Assembly (NCBI GenBank): GCA_026393755.1
Contig: JAPKZO010000010.1
Location: 1 to 52,493, forward strand
Length of the DNA: 52,493 bases
Reading direction: 5' to 3'
From: Acidobacteriota bacterium
GTDB taxonomy: Bacteria; Acidobacteriota; Vicinamibacteria; Vicinamibacterales; JAKQTR01
The first letter of the stretch is position 1. Every line of letters begins with the position of its first letter. The position numbers and the translations under genes are program-made. This document shows positions 1 through 7,978 of the stretch, in pieces. The notes beneath the pieces are model-generated. The model worked only from the letters and a program-made list of their open reading frames with translations. It ran no database searches and was not told the origin of the DNA.

Positions 1-140
1 ACAGACTCCCATAAAGTCAAGCCCTTTCTTCCGAATGCGACAATAGCGCCGCCCGGGCCAGCTGCCCCGTCAGCGCACCGGCGTCGACCCCGCCTGCTGT
101 TTCTCAGGGATCACTTACTATGGGTTCCGAAACGGCTGCC
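1..140. repeat. Left copy of a 140-bp terminal inverted repeat
   Basis: Bases 1-140 are the exact reverse complement of 52353-52492: position k pairs with 52493-k throughout, and the match breaks at 141 against 52352. Read on the minus strand, 104-140 carries the last 11 codons and TGA stop of rimO, with no rimO sequence beyond. The remaining ~100 bases hold no gene I recognise. It is either the edge of a dispersed repeat at which the assembly stopped, or an assembly fold-back. The length equals k-1 for a k-mer of 141, which would suit a graph-assembly breakpoint (inference). Confidence 0.95.
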
Positions 141-166
141 CCCGGGGAGGGGATCTTGACGGATTG

Positions 167-175
167 TGCTATGAT
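167..175 (+). promoter_or_regulatory. Possible extended -10 promoter for the RRM gene
   Basis: TGCTATGAT fits an extended -10 element (TGnTATAAT with one mismatch). No -35 hexamer stands at the usual distance; a TTGACG at 156-161 is too close. If used, transcription would start near 182 and leave a leader of about 200 bases before the RRM gene. Confidence 0.3.
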
Positions 176-228
176 TATCTGGTCAGGTGGAAGCCCGCAC
201 TCTGCAGTGACACGCGATAGAGACGAAT

Positions 229-309
229 CGAGTCGCCTTCGACTCGCTCCTGCGCGACGTTCTCGCCGAAGTCACGAGCTGCCATCGAAGGACGATCCGT
301 GGTGGATCG
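229..309 (+). promoter_or_regulatory. Structured 5' leader of the RRM gene, two stem-loops
   Basis: Two clean hairpins sit in the gene-free stretch before the RRM gene. The first has a 7-bp stem CGAGTCG/CGACTCG (229-235 with 240-246) around a CCTT loop. The second has a 6-bp stem CGATCC/GGATCG (293-298 with 304-309) around a 5-base loop. Long structured leaders are common on cold-induced RNA-binding protein genes, so a thermosensitive or autoregulatory leader is possible. That role is inferred from position only. No known riboswitch is recognised. Confidence 0.35.
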
Positions 310-381
310 CCGGTATTAGTCAGGTGACCTTCCTGCGGGCGGGTCACATCGGTCTCGTGGATGAGACGAGGAGCAGATGCA

Positions 382-714
382 ATGGGTAGAAAACTGTATG
401 TCGGCAACCTTCCGTACACGACGGGCGAACAGGACCTTCAGGAACTGTTCGGCAAGGCCGGCCAGGTCGATTCCGTCAGCGTAATGCGCGACATGGCCAC
501 GGGCCGGGCTCGCGGGTTCGCTTTCGTGGAAATGGCCACTGACGCCGATGCGCAGAAGGCCATCGCGGAGTTGCACGACCATCCATTCGGCGGTCGCAAT
601 CTGACCGTCAACGAGGCGCGTCCCCGCACCGAGCGGTCCGGCGGCTTCGGCAGCGGCGGCGGCAACAACCGCGGCGGCGGCGGTGGCGGCGGGCGTCGCG
701 AGTCGCGCTGGTAG
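382..714 (+). CDS. RRM-type glycine-rich RNA-binding protein
   Basis: A 110-residue protein made of one RNA recognition motif (about residues 1-80) and a Gly/Arg-rich tail. RNP2 is KLYVGNLPY near the N-terminus and RNP1 is RGFAFVEM in the middle. The tail is rich in GGG and ends in RRESRW. This matches the single-RRM proteins of cyanobacteria and other bacteria that bind single-stranded RNA and are often cold-induced. The ATG at 382 is chosen because RNP2 follows at once and a GAGGAG ribosome site lies just upstream; the in-frame ATG at 361 would only add residues unlike the family. It is monocistronic, with a structured leader before it and a strong terminator after it. Family assignment is secure; the RNA targets are unknown. 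Confidence 0.93.
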   Translation: MGRKLYVGNLPYTTGEQDLQELFGKAGQVDSVSVMRDMATGRARGFAFVEMATDADAQKAIAELHDHPFGGRNLTVNEARPRTERSGGFGSGGGNNRGGGGGGGRRESRW

Positions 715-740
715 TCTCGCGCTTCAATTGACCATGTTTC

Positions 741-774
741 CGGGGTCGGTGCTTCCTGCACCGGCCCCGTTTTT
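741..774 (+). terminator. Rho-independent terminator of the RRM gene
   Basis: A 12-bp stem (741-752 with 758-769, including a G-T pair) around the loop TTCCT is followed directly by TTTTT. It lies 27 bases after the RRM stop codon and is the clearest intrinsic terminator in the window. Confidence 0.9.
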
Positions 775-839
775 ATGCTCGCCTGATGGCGCCCTCACCT
801 TCTCCGGCCGATCGTGGTCAGGAAGCAGGAAGAGGTTCG

Positions 840-2966
840 CTATTTCAGTCCCCTCTTCTTCAGCAGCGGCTCCACGCTCGGCTCGCGGCCGCGGAAGGCG
901 ATGTACAGCGCCATCGGCTCCTCGGTCCCGCCCTTCTCGAGGATGGTCCGGAATCCCTTCGCCGTGGCCTGGTCGAACAGGCCCTTCTCCCTGAACGCCT
1001 GGAACGCGTCCTGGTCGAGCACCTCGCTCCAGATGTAGGCGTAGTACCCCGAAGCATAGCCGCCGCCCGGCCCGAAGATGTGGTTGAAGTACGGGCTGCG
1101 ATAGCGCGACACGATGTCGGGCGGCAGCTGAATCCTCGCGAGCGACGCATTCTCGAACGCCGTCGCGTCTTTCGGTGGCCCCGGCGGCAGCGTGTGCCAG
1201 TCCATGTCAAGGAACGAGGCCGCGAGATACTCCACGGTGATGAACCCCTGGTCGAACTGCGCCGACTTCTTGATCTTCTCAACCAGCGCCGCCGGGATCA
1301 CCTCGCCCGTCTTGAAGTGCTTCGCATACACCTGCAGCACCTCGGGCTCGAGCGACCAGTTTTCCATGATCTGTGACGGCACTTCGACGAAGTCGCGCGG
1401 GAAGCCGCCGAGTCCGCGATACGGCACCTTCGACAGCAGCGAGTTGAGGCCGTGACCGAACTCGTGGAACAGCGTCTCGACCTCCTCGAGGCTCAGCAGC
1501 GCCGGTTGGTCGCCCGTCGGTTTCGAGAAGTTGCAGACGTTGACGACGACCGGTGTCACACGCTTGCCGTCCTTGAGGCGCGTGCCGCGGAACGAGCTGC
1601 TCCAGGCACCGACGCGCTTGCCCGCGCGCGGATGGTAATCGGAGTAGTAGATGCCAAGGTGCGAGCCGTCCCTGTCCTTGACCTCGAACGCCTTCACGTC
1701 GGGATGGTAGACGGGCAGATCGGGCCGCGGCGTGAACGTCAGGCCGTAGAGCTTGTTGGCCACGTAGAAGGCGCCCTGCTGCACATTGTCAATCTTGAAG
1801 TAGGGCCGCAGCGCCTGCTCGTCGAGGTCGTACCGGGCCTTCTTGACCTTCTCCTGGTAGTAACGCCAATCCCAGGGTTCGAGTGTGAAGTTCGCGCCGA
1901 GCGACTTGATCAAGGTCTGCTGGTCGGCGGCCTCCCTCAGCGCCATCTCGCGGGCGGGTTTCCATAACTGATTGAGCAGGGCGTAGACCTTGTCTGGCGT
2001 CTTCGCCATGTTCTCTTCGAGCACGAAGTCGGCGTGGCTCTTGTAGCCGAGCAGTTGCGCCCGTTCCGCGCGCAGGGCGGCGGTCTGCGCAACGTTCACC
2101 TTGGTGTCGTACTGGTCGTTGTGATCGCAGCGCGTGATGTACGCCGTGAGGATCTGCCTGCGAAGCTCGCGATTGTCGGCGTACTGCAGGAACGGCCAGA
2201 TGCTGGGCGCTGCCAGCGTGTAGACCCACTTGCCGGGCTTCCCCGCTTCCCTGGCCGTCTCGGCCCCGGCCGCGACCACGCTTGGCGGCAGCCCGGCGAG
2301 ATCTTCCACCTTGTCGATCACCAGTTGGTAGCTGTTGGTCTCCTTGAGCAGGTTGTCGCCGAACTTGATGCCGAGCGTCGATAGTTCGGCATTGATCGCG
2401 CGGAACCGCTCCTTCTGCGCGGAAGTGAGATTCGCGCCACCGCGCACGAAGCTCTTGTAGTTCTCCTCGAGCAACTTGGCCTGCACGGGCGGCAGCTTCA
2501 ACGCGGCCCGCGCGTCCCACACGGTCTTGATCCGGGCCCACACATTCGGGTTCAGCCGGATGTCGTCGCGAAGAGCCGACAGCAGCGGCGCAATCTCGCG
2601 ATTGACCGCCTGCAGTTCGGCAGTCGTGTTAGACGACTGGAGGTTTGAGAACACGGGAGTCACCTTGCCAAGCAGATCGCCGGCGTTCTCGAGTGCCTCA
2701 ATCGTGTTGGCGAAGGTGGGCCGCTGCGGGTTGTTCGCGATCGCGTCAATTTCCTTACGCTGCTGCGCAATCGCTTCCTTGATCGCCGGCACGAAGTGCT
2801 CAGCCTTGATCTCCGAGAACGGCGGCACGCCGAACGGGGTCGTCCAATCCTTGAGCAGCGGGTTGTCGGCCAGCGGGGCCGCGGCCGGTTTCGCCGGCTG
2901 CTGCGCCACCACGGGCACGAACGGGACGGCGAGCAGGAGCATAAGCAGGATGATGCGTTTCGACAT
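840..2966 (-). CDS. dcp: Secreted M3 family metallopeptidase (peptidyl-dipeptidase Dcp type)
   Basis: A 708-residue zinc peptidase of the thimet oligopeptidase/Dcp family, which degrades short peptides. The zinc motif HEFGH lies at residues 501-505, with the usual M3 C-terminal region following it (GPGGGYASGYYAY). The length is normal for the family. The N-terminus is a signal peptide: a positive start (MSKR), a hydrophobic core and an AQQ cleavage region, so it acts in the periplasm. The start at 2966 is chosen because the signal peptide begins there; the reading frame stays open for another 126 codons upstream, but that part belongs to a KDPG-aldolase fragment and non-coding DNA. It stands alone, convergent with the RRM gene. 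Dcp is the nearest well-known relative; oligopeptidase A is the alternative. Confidence 0.9.
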   Translation of the reverse strand: MSKRIILLMLLLAVPFVPVVAQQPAKPAAAPLADNPLLKDWTTPFGVPPFSEIKAEHFVPAIKEAIAQQRKEIDAIANNPQRPTFANTIEALENAGDLLGKVTPVFSNLQSSNTTAELQAVNREIAPLLSALRDDIRLNPNVWARIKTVWDARAALKLPPVQAKLLEENYKSFVRGGANLTSAQKERFRAINAELSTLGIKFGDNLLKETNSYQLVIDKVEDLAGLPPSVVAAGAETAREAGKPGKWVYTLAAPSIWPFLQYADNRELRRQILTAYITRCDHNDQYDTKVNVAQTAALRAERAQLLGYKSHADFVLEENMAKTPDKVYALLNQLWKPAREMALREAADQQTLIKSLGANFTLEPWDWRYYQEKVKKARYDLDEQALRPYFKIDNVQQGAFYVANKLYGLTFTPRPDLPVYHPDVKAFEVKDRDGSHLGIYYSDYHPRAGKRVGAWSSSFRGTRLKDGKRVTPVVVNVCNFSKPTGDQPALLSLEEVETLFHEFGHGLNSLLSKVPYRGLGGFPRDFVEVPSQIMENWSLEPEVLQVYAKHFKTGEVIPAALVEKIKKSAQFDQGFITVEYLAASFLDMDWHTLPPGPPKDATAFENASLARIQLPPDIVSRYRSPYFNHIFGPGGGYASGYYAYIWSEVLDQDAFQAFREKGLFDQATAKGFRTILEKGGTEEPMALYIAFRGREPSVEPLLKKRGLK

Positions 2967-3096
2967 TGGAATCAGGCCTTCCGGGGGACTCGTACAAGAG
3001 AGGGACATCAGGGGGCCGGGCCGAAACAGGCGGCGGCTTCGCCGCCGGGACGAGCCGTCAATGTACTCGCCCCGGACACCAGACTGCAAGAGGCCG

Positions 3097-3117
3097 CTCT
3101 GGTAACACTTACTTATG
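3097..3117. other. Possible insertion-sequence end scar
   Basis: GGTAACACTTACTTATGGC lies exactly where homology to KDPG aldolase stops on the minus strand. It resembles the segment GGATCACTTACTATGGG at 107-123 in the terminal repeat. From memory, acidobacterial insertion sequences often carry terminal sequences of the form GTGTTACC. Reading it as the scar of a lost element that cut the aldolase gene is an inference; no transposase is present. Confidence 0.3.
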
Positions 3118-3122
3118 GCTCG

Positions 3123-3254
3123 ACAGGCGGGCATGGCTGGAACGTCCAGTTCGTGGCACGCGGTGATGACGTCGGGCCGGAAGATTGGCCCGGCCACGAA
3201 TCGCGGACCGGCCTCGATCTCCCGCACAATCTGTTCACGCCCGATGGATGTCAT
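3123..3254 (-). pseudogene. eda: Fragment of KDPG/KHG aldolase
   Basis: The minus-strand translation contains EAGPRFVAGPIFRPDVITAC followed by a HELDVPAMP segment. This matches the core of 2-dehydro-3-deoxyphosphogluconate aldolases (the GARFIVSP...PEVI..C...VPAMPG stretch). Only about 43 residues remain: the N-terminal half with the earlier catalytic region and everything after VPAMP are gone. The frame then runs through non-homologous sequence into the M3 peptidase. KDPG aldolase catalyses the last step of galacturonate and glucuronate breakdown, so finding its relic beside the polygalacturonase is meaningful. An intact copy must lie elsewhere if the pathway works. Recognition is by eye from conserved residues. 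Confidence 0.6.
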
Positions 3255-3354
3255 CTCGCGTTCCTTTCGCTGGCAGGCCATGGTAACCCGTCCCGGATTC
3301 AATCGGACCCAGCAGATGGATTCGAGGCGACATTTCTGGCACAATCGCGCCGTT

Positions 3355-4815
3355 ATGACTCAGACGGATCCATCGCGCCGCCGTTTTCTGAAACTGGTGG
3401 GAGCCGCAGGCCTCGTCGCCGCGTCTCCACTCTCGGCGTTCGGCTTCACCGACGCCGCATGGTCGACCATCTTCCCCTCCATCGGCGCCGACGACGCGTG
3501 GAAGGAAGCGGCGGCGATTGTGGCCCGTGTCGTCGCGCCGAAGTTCCCCAATCGGGATTTCGATATCACGAGGTACGGCGCGATCGGCGACGCCACGACG
3601 GACTGCACGGAGCCCATCGCGCAAGCCATCGCGGCGTGCGGGCGGGCGGGCGGCGGACGCGTCGTCGTGCCGAAGGGTGAGTTCCTCACCGGCGCGGTTC
3701 ACTTGAAGAGCCGTGTCAACCTTCACGTGGCGGCGGGCGCGGTGCTGCGATTCCAGCGCGATCCACGGCACTACCTGCCGCTCGTGTTCACGCGCTTCGA
3801 GGGCGTCGAGTGCATGAACTACTCGCCGCTCATCTACGCCTTCGAGCAGCAAGACGTTGCCGTCACGGGGACCGGGACGCTCGACGGCAACGCCGGCGAC
3901 GCGCACTGGTGGCCGTGGAAGGGACGGGACCCCAAGGAGAAGGCCAGCATGGCCAATCAACTGGCGGCCCGAGCGAAGCTGATCGACATGGCGGTCAAAG
4001 GGGTGCCGGTCGCTGAGCGCGTGTTCGGCGACGGCTCATATCTCAGGCCGAATTTCGTCCAGCCGTACCGCTGCAAGAACGTGCTCATCGAGGGCGTGAC
4101 GATCATCAACTCGCCGATGTGGGAACTGCACCCGGTGCTCTGCACGAACGTGACCGTGCGACAGGTCAACATCAAGAGCCACGGACCCAACAATGACGGC
4201 TGCGATCCGGAGTCGTGTCGCGACGTGCTCATCGAAGGCTGCACGTTCGACACGGGCGACGACTGCATCGCGCTCAAGTCGGGCCGCAACGATGATGGGC
4301 GAAGGGTCAACGTCCCGATCGAGAACGTCGTCATCCGCGATTGCGTGATGAAGGCCGGACACGGCGGCGTCGTGGTGGGCAGCGAGATTTCCGGTGGCGC
4401 CCGCAACATCTTCGCCGAGCGGTGCCGGATGGACAGCCCGAACCTGGACCGCGGGCTCCGGATCAAGACCAACTCGGTGCGCGGAGGCACGACCGAACAC
4501 ATCTACATGCGCGACTGCACAATCGGGTCGGTCACCGAGGCGGTCGTGACGGTGAATCTGTTCTACGAAGAAGGCGACACGGGCAAGTTCCCGCCGACGG
4601 TCCGCGATATTGAAGTGCGAAACGTCACCAGCAGGAAAGGCCAGTACGCGTTGCTGCTCCGGGGCTACACACGCACCCCCATCAGCGACATCAGGATCAT
4701 TGACTGCACGTTTGACGGAACGGAGAAACCGGATCTGATCGAGGGCGTCAAGGGCCTGGTGCTCACCAACACACGGATTAACCGCCGGTTGAGGAACGAG
4801 ACGATCAACAAGTAG
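3355..4815 (+). CDS. Tat-exported GH28 polygalacturonase
   Basis: A 486-residue glycoside hydrolase family 28 enzyme that hydrolyses alpha-1,4-galacturonan in pectin (polygalacturonase or exo-polygalacturonase). The start at 3355 gives a twin-arginine signal, RRRFLKL, and a hydrophobic stretch ending at SAFG, so it is exported folded. Parallel beta-helix repeats follow. The GH28 active-site groups are all present: NND with Asp281, GDD with Asp302/303, the GHGG histidine at 336 and RIK at 369-371. Its neighbours are pectin esterase, unsaturated-uronyl hydrolase and tagaturonate epimerase genes, which supports a pectin role. The relics of a pectate lyase and an aldolase flank it. Substrate detail (homogalacturonan or rhamnogalacturonan) cannot be told by eye. 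Confidence 0.93.
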   Translation: MTQTDPSRRRFLKLVGAAGLVAASPLSAFGFTDAAWSTIFPSIGADDAWKEAAAIVARVVAPKFPNRDFDITRYGAIGDATTDCTEPIAQAIAACGRAGGGRVVVPKGEFLTGAVHLKSRVNLHVAAGAVLRFQRDPRHYLPLVFTRFEGVECMNYSPLIYAFEQQDVAVTGTGTLDGNAGDAHWWPWKGRDPKEKASMANQLAARAKLIDMAVKGVPVAERVFGDGSYLRPNFVQPYRCKNVLIEGVTIINSPMWELHPVLCTNVTVRQVNIKSHGPNNDGCDPESCRDVLIEGCTFDTGDDCIALKSGRNDDGRRVNVPIENVVIRDCVMKAGHGGVVVGSEISGGARNIFAERCRMDSPNLDRGLRIKTNSVRGGTTEHIYMRDCTIGSVTEAVVTVNLFYEEGDTGKFPPTVRDIEVRNVTSRKGQYALLLRGYTRTPISDIRIIDCTFDGTEKPDLIEGVKGLVLTNTRINRRLRNETINK

Positions 4816-4869
4816 AGCGCACGCGTCAGTGACGGGCGGGCGGGACGTCTTCCTGCGCGGCCCAGCCCC

Positions 4870-5453
4870 TCAGCGATTCTGTCTCGCTCTCCAGGCCGGG
4901 CATTCGCGGTCGAGCAACTCGGTCGCCCAAGGTCCGAGCCAGCTGTACCCGGCACGGCGTTCGACTTCGATCTCGCTCAAGCTGAACTTGATAATCCCGT
5001 CGCGTCCGGAGTAGATGGGGCGGTTCGTCCCAATCTGGTAGAACCGCGCCCAGAGCGGCGGCGCCGCCGGGTCGGCCGCGGCGACGACGTCCCGACCGTG
5101 CGGACGCGCACCCGCGTCGCGTCGTCTACGAAGCCGAACGGGGCGCGCGACTCCCCGATCTCACGCAGCAGCCGCATGACGCCGATCATCGCATTGTCGT
5201 TGAACGTGATGCAGCGGGAGTAGTTGGTCCGAAGCGGATAGTACTGCGGCCAGCCGCCGTTCTTGTACTGCGCCGCGACGAGGTACGCGAGCCCCGAGTC
5301 GAATGCATCGCGGAAGCGCGCCTGCTTCGTCTGGTCGAACACTCGAGCGAGGTACCGCAGTTGAGTGTGGGTGGACCCGTTGTCGATCGTCGAATCGTTC
5401 AGCTCGCGCTCGTCGCGGCGTGTTACCTGGCCTGCGGACCCAGCCTCGCGCAC
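4870..5453 (-). pseudogene. Degraded PL10 pectate lyase
   Basis: Two pieces of a family PL10 pectate lyase lie in different frames. The upstream piece (about 5100-5410) reads NDSTIDNGSTHTQLRYLARV, then an AAQYKNGGWPQYYPLR segment and ITFNDNAM, all typical of PL10. The downstream piece (4870-5085) reads AAPPLWARFYQIGTNRPIYS, then GYSWLGPW, and ends at a TGA at 4870. The normal N-terminal third is absent, and the long stretch that should join the pieces, carrying the AWCAQHD-type motif, is deleted at about 5090-5110 with a frame change. It is not a working enzyme. It follows the CE8-CE12 gene on the same strand by about 65 bases, so it was probably once co-transcribed with it. Confidence 0.85.
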
Positions 5454-5518
5454 GACGAACCCGGCCTGCCGATCTATGGTTGCGGTCCCTCTTCCGGCGG
5501 CCGTTTACCGCCGACGAG

Positions 5519-7594
5519 CTATTTCAAGTACGGCGCGAGCGCCGGCACCAGACGCATAAGTTCGTCGGCGACGATGGCGCCGAAGGCCGTGCTCGCTGAC
5601 GTCGAGAGATGCGTGGTGTCCGGCGTGCCGTCCGCCTTCTCGATATTGAACGCCTCGGCTGCTGCCTCACCCATCCGGTCGAGCAGTTCGACGCTCCTGG
5701 CGTGCAAGTCGATCACGGCAACACCCTTCTCAGCCGCGACCGCCCTGGCGGCGGCGGCGTAGTCGCCAAGATCCGAGTGGATCTTTCCGTCCGGGCCGAA
5801 CAGCCGTCGAGTGAGCGGGGTCACGATGATCGGAGTGACACCGGCGGCTATGGCCTCATCGACGTACTGCCCGAGATACGCCCGGTACGTCGTCGTCGGA
5901 TCGGTCTCGCGGTCCGGCCCCTTACCTGGCATGTCGTTGTGTCCAAACTGGATCAGCGCGTAGTCGGCACGAGCCTTGAGCGCCTCGGTCCAATGCCCCT
6001 CAGCGATAAAGCTCTTCGAACTGCGGCCGTTGCGCGCCAGGTTGATGCAGTCGGCGCGATCCCCGAGCCGCTTCTTGAAGCCGGATCCCCATCCGGCTTT
6101 GTCTGTCACGGTCGAGTCGCCGACCAGGACGATGCGGACGCGCCAGGTGGGCGACTTCGCCGCGGATGGCGGCACAGGGCGCTCGGGTCGCGCAGGAGAC
6201 GTCGTTTGAGACGCGCCGGCAACGGCGAGTGGCGTACGCCCGGTGCGAAACGACCAGTCGGGCCCCACGATGATCCCGGACGCCGCGACCGAGTCCACGC
6301 GCCAGAAGTAGATCGTGCCTGGTGTGAGGGGACCCACCGGAAACCGGGTGGCACTGACGTCTCCGCGGACGGGCGGCGGGTTCGCCGTCCCGAACGACAC
6401 CCTGTACCGCTCCGCGTCTCGCGAACCGACCCATCGCAACGCGGCAAGATTCACGGGCACGTCGCGGTCGCCGTCCTCGGGCCGCGGCGTCGAGGTGAAC
6501 GGCAGCACCGAAGGCATGGTCTCCTCCGGATCCCACCGCCCCTGAAACGTCCAGACCGGCGTAATGTCGCCCGCGCGAGGCGCGCCGTCGGCGCTCTCCA
6601 GGTTGTCAGCGAACCACGCGAAGTTCCCGCTCTCGCGCTGGTTGTTCCAGAAGTAGCTGCGGGTCGGCCACTGATACGCGCTCTCTGCTGACGGCCGGTA
6701 GATCGGCCGGTTTGCCATGTTGGCCGAAAATCGATTGTCGAGGAGAAAGAACTGTCCATCGCGGTTGTTGCGGCCGAGCGGGAAGCCCGGCACGCCATCG
6801 AACGACGATCGGCGGATGACGAACCTCTGGTCCTTGTCCCTGCTGCCGTCGTGCCAGATGCTCGCCGTCAGGTTTCGCCCGAAGAACCGGCTGTTCGTGA
6901 TGTAGCACCAGCCGCGCGGGCACACGTAGTCGACCCATCCTTCGAAATCGCAGTCGGCGTGGTAGTACATCCCGTTGCCGGTGTTCCAGAGGCTCAACGT
7001 GTCACCGCCGTCGGCGATGATCTTCGCGTGCACGATGACGATCCGCGTCGCGATGCCGCCGCTTCGAACGGCAAACTGGTGGTCGTGGTCGCCGTGGAGG
7101 CGGCCGTAGTTGTTGTGGACGGTCAGGTTGCCCAAGAAGATGTCGCTCGATGTGTCGCCAATATTGACCACCGCGGCGCCCCAGTCGTCGGGATGATCGA
7201 CGCGCCAGTTCTTCCGGAGTTCGGCATACTGGACGACCGTCTTGTCGCGATCCTCACCGACGACCGCGACATGGCTCGACTTGATGAAGATCTTCTCGCG
7301 ATAGGTGCCGTTCCTGATCAGGATCGTCTTCGGCGTCCGGTTGTCCTGCGAGATCGCATCGAGCGCCGACTGGATCGTGCGGAACTGGCCGCTGCCATCC
7401 TGCGCGACCACCAATATCTGGCTCCGCGCCGCCGTCTCCTCCTGGCGTCCGGCCCGGGGAATCGGGCCTGACCCGATTTCAGGAAGGGACGACACCTGCA
7501 CAGTCAACGCCGCGGCCGCAACGACGCCCGCACACACACTCGCCGCGGCGGCGAGCGGCCGGCATCGCCGGACAGGCCTGTCATCCGTCGACAT
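5519..7594 (-). CDS. CE8 pectin methylesterase - CE12 acetylesterase fusion
   Basis: A 691-residue exported two-enzyme protein. After an Ala-rich hydrophobic signal region, residues ~60-350 form a CE8 pectinesterase beta-helix (GSGQFRTIQSALDAI; NLTVHNNYG; GWVDYVCPRG with the conserved Asp). Residues ~385-470 look like a fibronectin-type linker (AALRWVGSRDAERYRV...GTIYFWRVDS). Residues ~480-691 are an SGNH hydrolase of the CE12 rhamnogalacturonan acetylesterase type: GDS with Ser494, NLARNGRSS, FGHND, and a DTTH group with Asp659 and His662. It should remove methyl and acetyl groups from pectin so that the GH28 enzyme can act. It diverges from the GH88/105 gene across a 384-base gap holding a candidate operator, and is followed by the pectate lyase relic. 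Confidence 0.9.
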   Translation of the reverse strand: MSTDDRPVRRCRPLAAAASVCAGVVAAAALTVQVSSLPEIGSGPIPRAGRQEETAARSQILVVAQDGSGQFRTIQSALDAISQDNRTPKTILIRNGTYREKIFIKSSHVAVVGEDRDKTVVQYAELRKNWRVDHPDDWGAAVVNIGDTSSDIFLGNLTVHNNYGRLHGDHDHQFAVRSGGIATRIVIVHAKIIADGGDTLSLWNTGNGMYYHADCDFEGWVDYVCPRGWCYITNSRFFGRNLTASIWHDGSRDKDQRFVIRRSSFDGVPGFPLGRNNRDGQFFLLDNRFSANMANRPIYRPSAESAYQWPTRSYFWNNQRESGNFAWFADNLESADGAPRAGDITPVWTFQGRWDPEETMPSVLPFTSTPRPEDGDRDVPVNLAALRWVGSRDAERYRVSFGTANPPPVRGDVSATRFPVGPLTPGTIYFWRVDSVAASGIIVGPDWSFRTGRTPLAVAGASQTTSPARPERPVPPSAAKSPTWRVRIVLVGDSTVTDKAGWGSGFKKRLGDRADCINLARNGRSSKSFIAEGHWTEALKARADYALIQFGHNDMPGKGPDRETDPTTTYRAYLGQYVDEAIAAGVTPIIVTPLTRRLFGPDGKIHSDLGDYAAAARAVAAEKGVAVIDLHARSVELLDRMGEAAAEAFNIEKADGTPDTTHLSTSASTAFGAIVADELMRLVPALAPYLK

Positions 7595-7612
7595 GGCCGC
7601 AAGACTACACGC

Positions 7613-7623
7613 TGGTCATACCA
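7613..7623. promoter_or_regulatory. Candidate GntR-type operator in the divergent pectin promoter region
   Basis: TGGTCATACCA is a palindrome of the form TGGTnnnACCA, the half-site pattern bound by FadR-subfamily GntR regulators, many of which sense hexuronates. It lies 19 bases before the CE8-CE12 start codon, in the 384-base gap between two divergent pectin genes. I saw no second copy before the other pectin genes and no regulator gene in the window. The rest of the gap (7624-7978) shows no gene. Confidence 0.35.
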
Positions 7624-7978
7624 CTTTGCAACACTCCGAAGTTCGGCTATCATCCTGCCGGTCTTGCTTCGGCGGGCGCCGGTGCCTGATAACTGGCTCA
7701 ATATCTGAGTATTTCGAGAAGTCGTGATGGGTGAGCCCCCGCTCATTCCGTGCCGGCGAGGCACAAATGTCGAAGAAAGAAACCATGAGAGGAACGGCTG
7801 AGCTCGGCGAATTGGACAGCCCAATTGCCGTTCGACGTGTGCCGTAGTCGGAAGACGCGGTGGCGTCGCAGCCGTGGGTCAGGCAGTCCGGGTTTCGTCG
7901 GTGCTCGCAACCCACGTCAGTTCAGGGCTCAGTCGACGCCAGCGGCCGACGGTGCATGTGGCCAGGGAGAAACCGACC

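Noticed and set aside
156-175. TTGACG and TATGAT as a -35/-10 pair before the RRM gene
   Set aside because: The spacing is only 8 bases; at most the extended -10 part could function.
120-389. 89-codon frame before the RRM gene
   Set aside because: It starts inside the terminal repeat, has no recognisable features and overlaps the structured leader.
2967-3344. N-terminal extension of the M3 peptidase by 126 codons
   Set aside because: The signal peptide begins at 2966, and the extension includes an unrelated KDPG-aldolase fragment and non-coding sequence.
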